A stretch of DNA of 64,000 bases from Prolixibacteraceae bacterium JC049 (GTDB taxonomy: Bacteria > Bacteroidota > Bacteroidia > Bacteroidales > Prolixibacteraceae), in contig SACZ01000005.1 of the NCBI GenBank assembly GCA_023369685.1, forward strand, positions 124,001 through 188,000, in the 5' to 3' direction. Numbering within the stretch: the stretch's first letter is position 1; each line of letters starts with the position of its first letter. A program made the position numbers and the translations under genes. The notes under the pieces are model-generated. The model was given only the letters and a program-made list of their open reading frames with translations. It made no database searches and was not told where the DNA came from. Shown piece after piece: positions 8,085 to 17,068 of this stretch.

Positions 8085-9701
8085 ATGAAGATATTATTTA
8101 CTCTTTTCATACTTGCTGTGTCGTTTTCGGCATTTGCTCAAAACGAGGCAAGCTATTTGCTTTTCCTGAAAGATAAAACAGGTACCTCCTATTCCACCGA
8201 TTCGCCAGAAGAATTTCTTTCAGCCAAAGCCATTGAGCGGAGAAATAAGAGTAATATCGAAATAACCAACCAAGATCTTCCTCTAAGTAAAATTTATACC
8301 GATAGTATTCTTAATCTGGGGCCAGAAATCATCGCAAAATCGAAATGGTTAAACACTGTTACCATTCGAACTGCTGACAAGCAACTAATTGATACTATCA
8401 CTAAAATTGCGTTTATCGATTCAGTTCTACTAACCAAACCTGGAGCCACATCTAAATCAGCTCGATCGAAATTCAATATTAATGCTCCACAAAAAGTAGC
8501 TGCTTACGACTCTGCTTTTTATGGTAGTAGTTGGCAACAAATAAAGCTTCATCGTGGTCAGTTATTAAATCACCATGGATTTAAAGGCAAAGGAATTGAG
8601 ATTGCAGTATTGGATGCTGGTTTTTACCGGGTGAATGAACTTGCTGCTTTCGATAGCATTAGAATGAACAACCAGATACTGGGAACCAGAGATTTTGTTT
8701 ACCCCAAACAAGATGTCTATACTCAACATCAGCATGGCATGCAGGTTTTATCTACCATTGCGGCTAACCTTCCCAATAAACTGGTAGCTCCTGCCACAAA
8801 GGCTAAATTCTGGCTTTTACGAAGCGAAGACGACAATTCGGAATACCAAATTGAAGAAGATTTTTGGATTGCAGCAGCAGAATTTGCCGATAGCGTTGGC
8901 GTTGACATCATCACTTCTTCGTTAGGTTATACCGAATTTGATGATTCAACAATGAACTATACCCCAGCACAAATGAATGGAAAAACAGCAAGAATTACTA
9001 ATGGTGCTAATATCGCAGCACAAAAAGGGATATTAGTGGTTAACAGTGCTGGAAATGAAGGAGGGAAAGCATGGAAAGTAATTGGTGCTCCCGCCGATGG
9101 AGAACATGTAATGGCAGTTGGAGGTGTTTACCCTAGTGGAGTAAGAGTCTATTTTAGTTCTGTGAACTCCAACCATGGATTTGTAAAACCCAACGTAATG
9201 TCTGTTGGTGCACAAACACAAGGCATTAGTCCTTCAGGTGAAGTAACCGATATGTATGGTACATCGTTTTCTTGTCCATTACTGACAGCCCTTGCAGCCT
9301 GCTTATGGCAAGCATTACCCGAGAAAAATAATTTCGAGATAAAAGCACTTATAGAACAGATATCTGATCGTTACGAAACTCCGGATAAAGAGTATGGCTA
9401 TGGAATACCCGATTTTTTTAAACCATTATCGACCAAATATTCCTCTACCGCGAAGAATGCCACATCGCAACTTTCGGTCAGCAATAATCCATTCCATAAT
9501 ACGCTTACTATTTCAGGAACTCAAAGCATAAAAACCATTGCTTTCTTCAACCTAAATGGACAAAGATTGTTTCAACTGTCTCCCAATGGAAATGATAAAG
9601 TACAAATCAACACTTCTCTGTTTAAAAATTACAAAGGGGTAGTTGTTGTACAAGCAAAAACAGCAAATTCAATTGAGACATTAAAATTGATACGGAAATA
9701 A
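8085..9701 (+). CDS. Subtilisin-like serine protease with T9SS sorting domain
   Basis: Secreted S8-family peptidase of 538 residues. The chosen start is ATG at 8085, which begins an excellent signal peptide (MKILFTLFILAVSFSAFAQ); an in-frame ATG at 8043 would put 14 polar residues ahead of it. A pro-region (about 20-145) precedes the catalytic domain: Asp177 in IAVLDAGF, His217 in QHQHGMQV, oxyanion Asn324 in NSAGNEGG, and Ser394 in YGTSFSCP. The last 75 residues start SNNPFHNTLTISG and end ETLKLIRK, a type A T9SS C-terminal sorting tail, so the enzyme is probably exported and anchored or released at the cell surface. It ends 3 bp before xseA. Confidence 0.93.
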   Translation: MKILFTLFILAVSFSAFAQNEASYLLFLKDKTGTSYSTDSPEEFLSAKAIERRNKSNIEITNQDLPLSKIYTDSILNLGPEIIAKSKWLNTVTIRTADKQLIDTITKIAFIDSVLLTKPGATSKSARSKFNINAPQKVAAYDSAFYGSSWQQIKLHRGQLLNHHGFKGKGIEIAVLDAGFYRVNELAAFDSIRMNNQILGTRDFVYPKQDVYTQHQHGMQVLSTIAANLPNKLVAPATKAKFWLLRSEDDNSEYQIEEDFWIAAAEFADSVGVDIITSSLGYTEFDDSTMNYTPAQMNGKTARITNGANIAAQKGILVVNSAGNEGGKAWKVIGAPADGEHVMAVGGVYPSGVRVYFSSVNSNHGFVKPNVMSVGAQTQGISPSGEVTDMYGTSFSCPLLTALAACLWQALPEKNNFEIKALIEQISDRYETPDKEYGYGIPDFFKPLSTKYSSTAKNATSQLSVSNNPFHNTLTISGTQSIKTIAFFNLNGQRLFQLSPNGNDKVQINTSLFKNYKGVVVVQAKTANSIETLKLIRK

Positions 9702-9704
9702 TAA

Positions 9705-11069
9705 ATGAACAACCATATAACATTATCTCAACTAAATGGTGATATAAAAGAAGCTCTTTCTGACGCATTTGAGCAATCAATTTGGGTGGTAGCCGAAATT
9801 GCAGAGCTTAAAGTAAATCGGAATGGTCACTGTTACATCGAATTGGTTGAAAAGGATGAAGTCACCGACCAGATACTTGCCCGAGCAAGAGCTACAATCT
9901 GGGCTTTTACCTATCGGATGATAAAACCTTATTTCGAGTCGACGACAGGACAAACATTAACTTCTGGTCTCAAGGTTTTAATTGCTGTTTCGGTAGAGTT
10001 TCACGAGGTATATGGCTTCAGTCTGAATATTAAAGATCTTGATCCCACATACACTTTAGGCGATATGGCGCAAAAGCGTCAAGCTGTTATCAACCAGCTA
10101 AAGGAAGATGGTGTATTCGATATGAATAAAGAACTAGAGCTAACTGAGCTTCCTCAAAGGCTAGCCATTATCTCTTCTCCCACTGCTGCCGGATACGAAG
10201 ATTTTGTGAATCAACTAACCAGTAGTGGTAATCGTTTTCAATTCGAATACCAACTTTTCCCTGCCACAATGCAAGGAGATCAAGCGGTAGAATCGATCAT
10301 TCTGGCACTGGAACATGTTTTTGCGCGAGAAGATGAATTCGACGCATTGATTATCATTCGGGGAGGAGGAGCTCAACTCGATTTATATTGTTTCGACAAT
10401 TATGATCTGGCCTACCATGTCGCTCAGATTCCAATTCCGGTACTAACAGGTATTGGCCACGAGAAAGACGATTCGGTGGTGGATATGGTAGCCCATACCA
10501 GATTGAAAACACCTACAGCTGTAGCAACGTTTCTAATTGATCGATACACTGAAGCCGAGGATAAGCTTTTATATCTGCAAGATTCATTTGTGCAGCTAGT
10601 AAATAACTTCCTTTCGACAGAGCAAGTGCGTTTACAACAAAATGCGCGTTTGTTTGCCCCTTCAGTAAAAAGGTTGTTAACACAAAGTAGTCATCAGTTA
10701 CAAAATTGTGCACATCAATTAGAAAAACATACACGGACATTTGTCAATCAGCAACACCACCGCATTGATACTGCCAAAAATGATCTGGATTATTTATCAC
10801 AGCGTGTTGTAAACAGAAACAGACAAAATTTAAAACACATAGCGCAAGAGTTGAAGTTGCAACTAAAAAACACATTGCGCCAACAAGAAAATAAATTGGA
10901 AATGTTAGATCGAACACGAAAGCTACTCGATCCGCAACAGATTCTGAAACGAGGTTATTCCATTACTTTTCATAATGGGAAATTGGTAAAAGACATTCAC
11001 CTTCTAAAAAAAGGAGATGAAATTACCACACAAGTTGAGAACGGAGAAGTAACCAGTACAATCAAGTAG
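9705..11069 (+). CDS. xseA: Exodeoxyribonuclease VII large subunit
   Basis: Catalytic subunit of exonuclease VII, which degrades single-stranded DNA from both ends in the cytoplasm. The 454 residues contain the N-terminal OB-fold (about 1-110; ITLSQLNGDIKEALSDAFEQ, IWVVAEIAEL), the central nuclease domain with LAIISSPTAAGYEDF, IIIRGGGAQLDLYCFDNYDLAYHVA and PVLTGIGHEKDDSVVDMVA, then a long coiled-coil and the C-terminal strand ILKRGYSIT. Length is normal. xseB follows at 22 bp, and the upstream subtilase ends 3 bp before, so the three are likely cotranscribed. Confidence 0.98.
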   Translation: MNNHITLSQLNGDIKEALSDAFEQSIWVVAEIAELKVNRNGHCYIELVEKDEVTDQILARARATIWAFTYRMIKPYFESTTGQTLTSGLKVLIAVSVEFHEVYGFSLNIKDLDPTYTLGDMAQKRQAVINQLKEDGVFDMNKELELTELPQRLAIISSPTAAGYEDFVNQLTSSGNRFQFEYQLFPATMQGDQAVESIILALEHVFAREDEFDALIIIRGGGAQLDLYCFDNYDLAYHVAQIPIPVLTGIGHEKDDSVVDMVAHTRLKTPTAVATFLIDRYTEAEDKLLYLQDSFVQLVNNFLSTEQVRLQQNARLFAPSVKRLLTQSSHQLQNCAHQLEKHTRTFVNQQHHRIDTAKNDLDYLSQRVVNRNRQNLKHIAQELKLQLKNTLRQQENKLEMLDRTRKLLDPQQILKRGYSITFHNGKLVKDIHLLKKGDEITTQVENGEVTSTIK

Positions 11070-11091
11070 AAACCATTAAAACAAAATAGCC

Positions 11092-11298
11092 GTGGCACCA
11101 CGAAAAATTTCATACAAAGCAGCAATTGAAGAGATCGAAGAAATTCTTGAGAAGATAGAAAACGAAGAGCTAGATGTTGATGAACTATCGGATAAAGTAA
11201 AACGAGTTTCGACCTTGCTAAAAGTCTGCAAAGACAAATTGTATAAAACCGAAAATGATGTTCGTGAAATTCTCGACCAATTGGAAGAGGATGAATAA
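11092..11298 (+). CDS. xseB: Exodeoxyribonuclease VII small subunit
   Basis: The 68-residue partner of XseA; several copies bind its coiled coil. The sequence KISYKAAIEEIEEILEKIEN followed by LDVDELSDKVKRVSTLLKVC is the XseB signature. It starts at GTG (11092); there is no in-frame ATG at the N-terminus, and this start gives the standard short N-terminus MAPRKISYK. It sits directly after xseA and converges with the minus-strand GT2 gene 24 bp away. Confidence 0.95.
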   Translation: MAPRKISYKAAIEEIEEILEKIENEELDVDELSDKVKRVSTLLKVCKDKLYKTENDVREILDQLEEDE

Positions 11299-11321
11299 AC
11301 AATATTCGATCTAAACCCAAC

Positions 11322-12341
11322 TTAAAAAAGATCGGAGAACTTCTGGTGTTTCTTTACAAAGTAATGCCAGACAATACTTCCATTTAAAACTCCGCTATGA
11401 TTTTTCAGAAGGATTTTATTTGGAAGTTTTTTTCGCTCTTTCATCCAGTAACTACAATTGCTATAGAAAGCCATATGTGCCCTTAAGATAGCCATAAAGA
11501 AAGAACCTTTTCCTTCCAATAAGAACTTGAATGCAGCCACTCCGTCCAAAATCATTCGAATAAATAGCTTACTCAGAAACTCTTTTCTATGCAAGTTTTT
11601 CCCTAGCATAAAAAGGCTGTTTCGGAAGTTCAAATACACTTTACGAGGACTCTCATATCCCAATGTTGCTCCTCCCAAATGAAAAACAGTACTTGATGGA
11701 ATAGTCCAGACTTCACCACCATTATTCTTCATGCGCCAACACCAATCTATCTCCTCCATGTGAGCAAAAAAGCGGTCGTCTAAACCACCTAACTCCAGAA
11801 ACTGATTTGTTCTGACCATCATGCATGCACCTGTTGCCCAGAAAATAGGCATCAGAGAATCGTATTGCCCCTTATCCTCTTCGGTATTGTCCATAATTCG
11901 GCCTCTACAGAAAGGATATCCCAAAGTATCGATAAAGCCACCTGCTGCACCTGCATGCTCAAAATAAGGTCTATTTCTAAAAGCCCGAACCTTTGGCTGA
12001 CAAGCTGCCATCTTTTCGTTTTTCTCCATTGCATTTACCAATGGTTCCAACCAATTTGGAGTCACCTCAACGTCGGAATTCAACAAGACAGTATATTCGT
12101 TTTTAATTTGCAGAATAGCTTTATTATAACCTCCTGCAAAACCATAGTTCTGATCCAACTGAATTAATTGTACCGAAGGGTACTCTTTCCGCAAGAACGA
12201 TATCGATTCATCTGTAGAGCCATTGTCAGCAACCACAACATCGGCCAATTCGCTAGTAGTATGCTCAACTACCGAAGGTAAGAATTGCTTCAGATGAGCA
12301 ACTCCATTCCAATTTAATATGACAACAGCTACTTTTTTCAT
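11322..12341 (-). CDS. Family 2 glycosyltransferase (rhamnosyltransferase-like)
   Basis: A 339-residue GT-A fold transferase. Motifs: VAVVILNWNGVAHLKQFLP at the start, nucleotide-binding VVADNGSTDESISFL, metal-site region TVLLNSDVEVTP, and an acceptor region HMEEIDWCWRMKNNG, all typical of the wbbL/rhamnosyltransferase-like GT2 group that builds cell-surface polysaccharide. A hydrophobic stretch near 265-290 may be membrane-associated. Its ATG overlaps the stop of the upstream LpxL-like gene (ATGA), indicating translational coupling and a shared envelope role. Donor and acceptor cannot be predicted. Confidence 0.9.
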   Translation of the reverse strand: MKKVAVVILNWNGVAHLKQFLPSVVEHTTSELADVVVADNGSTDESISFLRKEYPSVQLIQLDQNYGFAGGYNKAILQIKNEYTVLLNSDVEVTPNWLEPLVNAMEKNEKMAACQPKVRAFRNRPYFEHAGAAGGFIDTLGYPFCRGRIMDNTEEDKGQYDSLMPIFWATGACMMVRTNQFLELGGLDDRFFAHMEEIDWCWRMKNNGGEVWTIPSSTVFHLGGATLGYESPRKVYLNFRNSLFMLGKNLHRKEFLSKLFIRMILDGVAAFKFLLEGKGSFFMAILRAHMAFYSNCSYWMKERKKLPNKILLKNHSGVLNGSIVWHYFVKKHQKFSDLF

Positions 12342-13213
12342 GCTTCGCGCTTATGCTTCCAACGTTTATGCGACCACAACCACAATTCCGGACGACGACG
12401 AATAATCTCTTCCAAAAAGCGAACATGTTTCTCGGTAATTGCAAAAGGCTCTTCATCTTTCGGTTCCATAATCAACGGTATGGTATCTACTTCATAATAA
12501 CCTCTTTTCTTTCGGTTCATATGAATAAAGAAAATTGGAGCATCTAGTTTTTTTGCAATTTTCTCAGCTCCCAACAGAACAGGAGTATCTTGATTCATGA
12601 AGTTAGTCCAATACTGAATTTCGTTGGCTTTAGGAGTTTGATCGCCCACAAAACCAGAAACGGTTACTTTATTCTGACGATGCATTCCCATTAACGAACG
12701 ATAAACATCTTTCTTATCGGTTAATAATCCACCCCATCGGGAACGCGATTCCAACATAAAACGATCCCAAGCTTTCGACCTTAATGGTTTATAAAAGTGA
12801 TAATATGGTGCATTAACATCTGCAGGTGCTGCACTCATCCACTCCCAGTTGCCGTAATGAGCCATTACCAGTACAACATTACGACCAGAATCGGTAAGCT
12901 GATTAACCTGATCTACTCCTCGAACTTCTAATCTTTTTAAAATCTCTTTTTTCGAAATGTGAGCAAAATAAAGGGTCTCGAAAACCATATCGCAAAAGTG
13001 CGCATAGAACTTTCGCATAATTTGCTTCACCTCTGCATCCGATTTCTCAGGAAAAGAATTACGAATATTAGTAACAATCACTTTCTTCCGATATTTCATC
13101 ACATGACACATTAGAAAGAAAAGAATATCTGAAAAGAAATAATGCACCTGAATGGGAACAAAATGCATCAATTTAGTTGCCCCCTTAAGTATATAATAGA
13201 GAATTTTATCCAT
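12338..13213 (-). CDS. LpxL/HtrB-family acyltransferase
   Basis: A lipid A biosynthesis-type acyltransferase of 291 residues with an N-terminal hydrophobic anchor (about 15-40) and the HX4E catalytic motif H119-YGNW-E124. Further family elements are GDQTPKANEIQYWTNFMNQDTPVLLGAEKIAKK and the end RRRPELWLWSHKRWKHKRE. It probably adds a secondary acyl chain to lipid A or to another glycolipid at the inner face of the inner membrane. It overlaps the next gene (GT2) by 4 bp and follows the IMPase gene by 1 bp, so the three form one unit. The exact acceptor and acyl chain are not visible. Confidence 0.93.
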   Translation of the reverse strand: MDKILYYILKGATKLMHFVPIQVHYFFSDILFFLMCHVMKYRKKVIVTNIRNSFPEKSDAEVKQIMRKFYAHFCDMVFETLYFAHISKKEILKRLEVRGVDQVNQLTDSGRNVVLVMAHYGNWEWMSAAPADVNAPYYHFYKPLRSKAWDRFMLESRSRWGGLLTDKKDVYRSLMGMHRQNKVTVSGFVGDQTPKANEIQYWTNFMNQDTPVLLGAEKIAKKLDAPIFFIHMNRKKRGYYEVDTIPLIMEPKDEEPFAITEKHVRFLEEIIRRRPELWLWSHKRWKHKREA

Positions 13214-13214
13214 T

Positions 13215-14018
13215 CTATTTTTCTCCTAAATATTGATTTACCATTTGGTAAAAATCATTGAAATAGTTTTCGTTTGAAGCCACCATCTCTCTTCCGAAAA
13301 TATAATTGCCTCCGCCGTTGAAATCGCTCACTTTTCCACCTGCCTGCTGCACCAGAAAAGCTCCTGCTGCAACATCCCAGGCATTCAAGCCATATTCCCA
13401 GAAAGCGTCATAACGACCAGCTGCCACATAAGCTAAATCGGTTGCAGCACTTCCCAATCGTCGAATTCCTTGTGTCGATTCCATCACCTCTCTCATCAAT
13501 TCGATATAAGCATCCATTTGAGAGAAGTTAGTATATGGAAATCCAGTTGCCACTAAAGCTTCTGAATGTGTTTTGGCTTTCGAAACATTTATAACCTGTC
13601 CGTTTAAATATGCAGGTGCCCCTTTCCAGGAAAAGAAACATTCATCCAGCGTAATTTCATAAACAATACCAATAACTACCTCATCGCCTTCTGTTAAAGC
13701 AACACTTATGGCATAAGGCGGTACTCCATGAACAAAGTTGGTCGTTCCATCCAACGGATCAATAATCCAATTGAACTGCTCACCTTTTTTGGTTTCTGTT
13801 CCTTCTTCGGCAATAAAACCTGATTCAAGAATTAACTGCTCAAGTCCGTCGATTAATTTTCTTTCGGCTGTTTTATCAACATAAGAGACCAAATCGGCTT
13901 TCCCTTTATGTTCCACCGCACTCATGGAAAAGTTTTTGCGCTCATTGGCAATAAACGCTCCCGTCTTTTCAACAATCTCGATGGCTTGAAAACAAATTTC
14001 CTTATAATTCATAGACAT
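13215..14018 (-). CDS. Inositol monophosphatase family phosphatase
   Basis: A Mg-dependent phosphomonoesterase of the IMPase/SuhB family, 267 residues from the ATG at 14018 (ATG at 14012 is equally possible). A longer frame extends into the mtaB coding region but adds only unrelated residues, so a start there is rejected. Metal-binding motifs are EEGTE (71-75), D87-PLDGTTNF with D90, and near the C-terminus NAWDVAAGAFLVQQAGG. Substrate may be inositol phosphate, a sugar phosphate or 3'-phosphoadenosine 5'-phosphate; family members are hard to tell apart by sequence. It is 35 bp downstream of mtaB and one base upstream of the LpxL-like gene. Confidence 0.92.
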   Translation of the reverse strand: MSMNYKEICFQAIEIVEKTGAFIANERKNFSMSAVEHKGKADLVSYVDKTAERKLIDGLEQLILESGFIAEEGTETKKGEQFNWIIDPLDGTTNFVHGVPPYAISVALTEGDEVVIGIVYEITLDECFFSWKGAPAYLNGQVINVSKAKTHSEALVATGFPYTNFSQMDAYIELMREVMESTQGIRRLGSAATDLAYVAAGRYDAFWEYGLNAWDVAAGAFLVQQAGGKVSDFNGGGNYIFGREMVASNENYFNDFYQMVNQYLGEK

Positions 14019-14053
14019 TATGTGGTAGCAATGATTTCTATCAAATTTAATGA

Positions 14054-15361
14054 TTATTCTGGGATCACAGTCACTTCTACATGATTCTGTTCGTTCACTT
14101 TTTCCAGGCGTACTTGGCAAACCTGATTAACCAGTTCTTTATTGTAAGGTAGTTCAACCCGAACATAGTTATCGGTAAAACCAAACATTTTGCCTTCGTT
14201 CTGCTGCTCTTCAAATAACGCTTTACATTCTCTTCCCAACTGCGATTGATAAAAATGACGAAGCTTACGCTCTGACAAATTTATTAGCTGCTGGCAACGC
14301 TCTTTGCGAACAGGAACGTCCACTTTCCCTTCAATTTTCAGTGCCTGAGTATTGGCCCTTTCGGAATAAGGGAATGCATGAATTTGTGAAACATCTAAGT
14401 CGCGAATGAAATTATACGAATCGATAAAGAACTCATTGGTTTCGCCATTGGTTCCGGCAATCATATCCACTCCGATAAATGCATGCGGCATTGTCAACTT
14501 AATTTTCTCAACACGATGCGCAAATACTTCGCGTTTGTAACGACGCTTCATCAATGACAACACATCGTCGCTACCCGACTGCAACGGAATATGAAAGTGG
14601 GGAGCAAAACGTTTCGACTGAGCTACAAACTCGATAATCTCATCGGTAATCAAGTTCGGTTCGATGGATGAAATACGGAAACGTTCAATTCCCTCTACCT
14701 CATCTAAAGCCTTCACTAAATCGAAAAATGACTCATTGGTAGATTGACCAAAATCACCAATATTCACTCCGGTAAGAATAACCTCTTTTATTCCTTTTGC
14801 AGCTATATTCTTTGCTTCGGCAACTGTATTTTCAATGGTATCGTTTCGGCTTATTCCACGTGCATATGGAATGGTACAATAAGTACAATAATAGTTACAA
14901 CCATCTTGCACTTTCAGAAACGAACGAGTACGATCGCCAAAAGAATAAGCTTTATGGAAATTCTTAATCTCTTTAGGTTTCGATGTGAATATTTGTGGAT
15001 ATTCATTTTTAGATAAATCACCCAAACGCGAAGTTAAATTGTACTTCTCGTGGGTTCCCAAAATAAAATCTACTCCCTCAATCTGAGCAATAGCATCGGG
15101 TTTTAATTGGGCATAGCACCCTGCCACAATAACCATTGCTTTTGGATTTCGTCGGATTGCCTGACGAATAATGTTGCGACTTTTCTTATCGCTTTGCTCT
15201 GTAACCGAGCAAGAATGAATGATATATAAATCGGCCAATTCTTTAAAATCGACACGAGATAAGCCTTCTTTTTCCAACAATTGAGCCATCTCCGATGATT
15301 CCGAGAAATTCAGTTTACATCCTAATGTAAAAATGGCAAATTGCTTTCCTGTATAATCCAT
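14054..15361 (-). CDS. mtaB: tRNA t6A37 methylthiotransferase MtaB
   Basis: A radical-SAM methylthiotransferase converting t6A37 to ms2t6A37 in ANN-decoding tRNAs. From the ATG at 15361 (preceded by GAGG; a start at 15418 would add 19 atypical residues) it is 435 residues. The N-terminal MTTase domain has the three cluster cysteines C15 (GCKLN), C51 and C82. The radical-SAM motif is C155-NYY-C159-TY-C162, and a TRAM domain for RNA binding is at the C-terminus (about 365-435). GCKLN and CNYYCTYCTIPYARG are typical of MtaB rather than of MiaB or RimO. It appears to head the unit with IMPase, LpxL-like and GT2. Confidence 0.94.
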   Translation of the reverse strand: MDYTGKQFAIFTLGCKLNFSESSEMAQLLEKEGLSRVDFKELADLYIIHSCSVTEQSDKKSRNIIRQAIRRNPKAMVIVAGCYAQLKPDAIAQIEGVDFILGTHEKYNLTSRLGDLSKNEYPQIFTSKPKEIKNFHKAYSFGDRTRSFLKVQDGCNYYCTYCTIPYARGISRNDTIENTVAEAKNIAAKGIKEVILTGVNIGDFGQSTNESFFDLVKALDEVEGIERFRISSIEPNLITDEIIEFVAQSKRFAPHFHIPLQSGSDDVLSLMKRRYKREVFAHRVEKIKLTMPHAFIGVDMIAGTNGETNEFFIDSYNFIRDLDVSQIHAFPYSERANTQALKIEGKVDVPVRKERCQQLINLSERKLRHFYQSQLGRECKALFEEQQNEGKMFGFTDNYVRVELPYNKELVNQVCQVRLEKVNEQNHVEVTVIPE

Positions 15362-15471
15362 CTCAACCTCATTTTTTGCGGCACAAAGGTACAAAAAAGA
15401 TCGAAGCTCAGATTTCAAGTAGTTCTTTAAAAATCAATCTCTTAATTTTCAAAGAACTACCTATTTACAAA

Positions 15472-16797
15472 CTATAATAGATTACTCGCCAATTCAGCCA
15501 GGTAACTTCTCTCTCCTCGTACTAAGTTGATGTGTGCAAAAATATCCTGCTCCCTCATTTTATCCGTTAAAAATGCCAATCCATTAGATCGTGCGTCCAG
15601 ATAAGGAGAATCGATTTGCTGGATATCACCAGTAAAGACAATCTTTGTTCCTTCACCTGCTCTTGTCACAATTGTTCTCACCTCGTGCGGAGTAAGGTTT
15701 TGCGCTTCATCCACAATAAAAAAAGTATTGGATAAGCTTCGCCCACGAATATAGGCCAATGGCTCAATAACTAGTCTATTATCGTCTTTCAGCGTTTCTA
15801 TTTTTTTATACTCCACACTTCGAGCATTTAATGCATGTTTAATCACATTCAAATTATCGAACAGTGGTTGCATATAAGGTCTGATTTTCTCCTCAGCATC
15901 CCCCGGCAAAAATCCCATATCCTTATTGCTTAGTGCCACAATTGGACGAGCCAACAGAATTTGATCGTACTTATCATGCTGCTCAATGGCAGCTGCCAAA
16001 GCCAATAATGTTTTTCCAGTACCTGCTTTTCCGGTTAAAGTTATCAACTGGATTTTATCATCGGTTAAAGCATTTAAACTGAAAGTCTGTTCTGCATTAC
16101 GTGGTTTTATTCCATAAGCCGAATGTTTTTCAACCCGCTCTAAACTATTGGTTTCAGCATTGTATTTTGCCAAAACGCTATTGTTTCCATTTTTTAGAAT
16201 GAAAAACTCATTAGCTATTGGCTCATTACCAAAGCTCCACTCTTTTACTTCTGAAGATCCATCGGAATAAATAGCTTTGATAGAATCTGCATCGTAACCT
16301 TCGATGGTACGAACACCTTCATCCATCAGATCGATATTTATCACCTTATCATTCTGATAATCTTCGGCCATTATTCCTAACGACTTCGCTTTCATTCGAA
16401 GGTTCACATCCTTGGTAACAAACACAGTGCAGCGTTTAGGATCTTCTTGTTTTACGAAATCGGCAATAGCTAAAATCCGATGATCGGGTATATCATCTCT
16501 AAATGATCTTTTCAACTCTTCAGAAGGAGTCTTTCCGGTTACAATTCGAAGTTTTCCTTTTCCAACTCCCAACTTCAATCCTCCGTTGAATAGTTTGTCT
16601 CCAACGATAGAGTCCAACACACGAGTAAACTCTCTGGCCTGAAAGTTAATAGGATCGTTTCCTTTCTTAAACTTATCCAGTTCCTCTAAAACAGGAATTG
16701 GAATTACAATATCATTGTTGTCGAATTTGTATATACACTGATGATCATGAAGAATCACATTGGTATCTATTACAAAGGTTTTACATTTCTTTGGCAT
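15472..16797 (-). CDS. PIN-PhoH family ATPase
   Basis: A 441-residue fusion of an N-terminal PIN nuclease-like domain (about 1-140; TFVIDTNVILHD) and a C-terminal PhoH ATPase (about 230-441) with Walker A GKAGTGKTLLALAAA and Walker B FFIVDEAQNLTPHE. The sensor region FTGDIQQIDSPYLD is also present. This is the PhoH2/YlaK-type layout; characterised members are ATP-dependent RNA helicase/RNases. It is monocistronic, 53 bp upstream of mtaB on the same strand. The 270 bp in front of it (16798-17068), shared with divergent folC, is AT-rich with no other gene seen. Confidence 0.94.
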   Translation of the reverse strand: MPKKCKTFVIDTNVILHDHQCIYKFDNNDIVIPIPVLEELDKFKKGNDPINFQAREFTRVLDSIVGDKLFNGGLKLGVGKGKLRIVTGKTPSEELKRSFRDDIPDHRILAIADFVKQEDPKRCTVFVTKDVNLRMKAKSLGIMAEDYQNDKVINIDLMDEGVRTIEGYDADSIKAIYSDGSSEVKEWSFGNEPIANEFFILKNGNNSVLAKYNAETNSLERVEKHSAYGIKPRNAEQTFSLNALTDDKIQLITLTGKAGTGKTLLALAAAIEQHDKYDQILLARPIVALSNKDMGFLPGDAEEKIRPYMQPLFDNLNVIKHALNARSVEYKKIETLKDDNRLVIEPLAYIRGRSLSNTFFIVDEAQNLTPHEVRTIVTRAGEGTKIVFTGDIQQIDSPYLDARSNGLAFLTDKMREQDIFAHINLVRGERSYLAELASNLL

Positions 16798-17068
16798 AGC
16801 GTGGGTTTTAAAGGTTCAACATCATCTATTCTAACTTCTTTATTAATATAACAATTTATACGCATGATATATTAAAGACAACTCCACTTTCTTTATTAAA
16901 AAAAGTTAACCTTCTCGTTATGGGAAACTTAGAAACAAGTCATTTCTATAGGCTAAGTCTACTATCAACAAAAAGCTGTTAATAAACAACTAATATTTAT
17001 GCCTTTGAGGTTTTTATTTCTCACTAAAAAGTAGAATTTTGTGGATTGATTTTTCAAGAGACGAAGCC

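Noticed and set aside
13215-14120. Longer IMPase reading frame starting at 14120
   Set aside because: The extra 34 residues overlap the mtaB C-terminus and do not resemble the family; the ATG at 14018 or 14012 fits.
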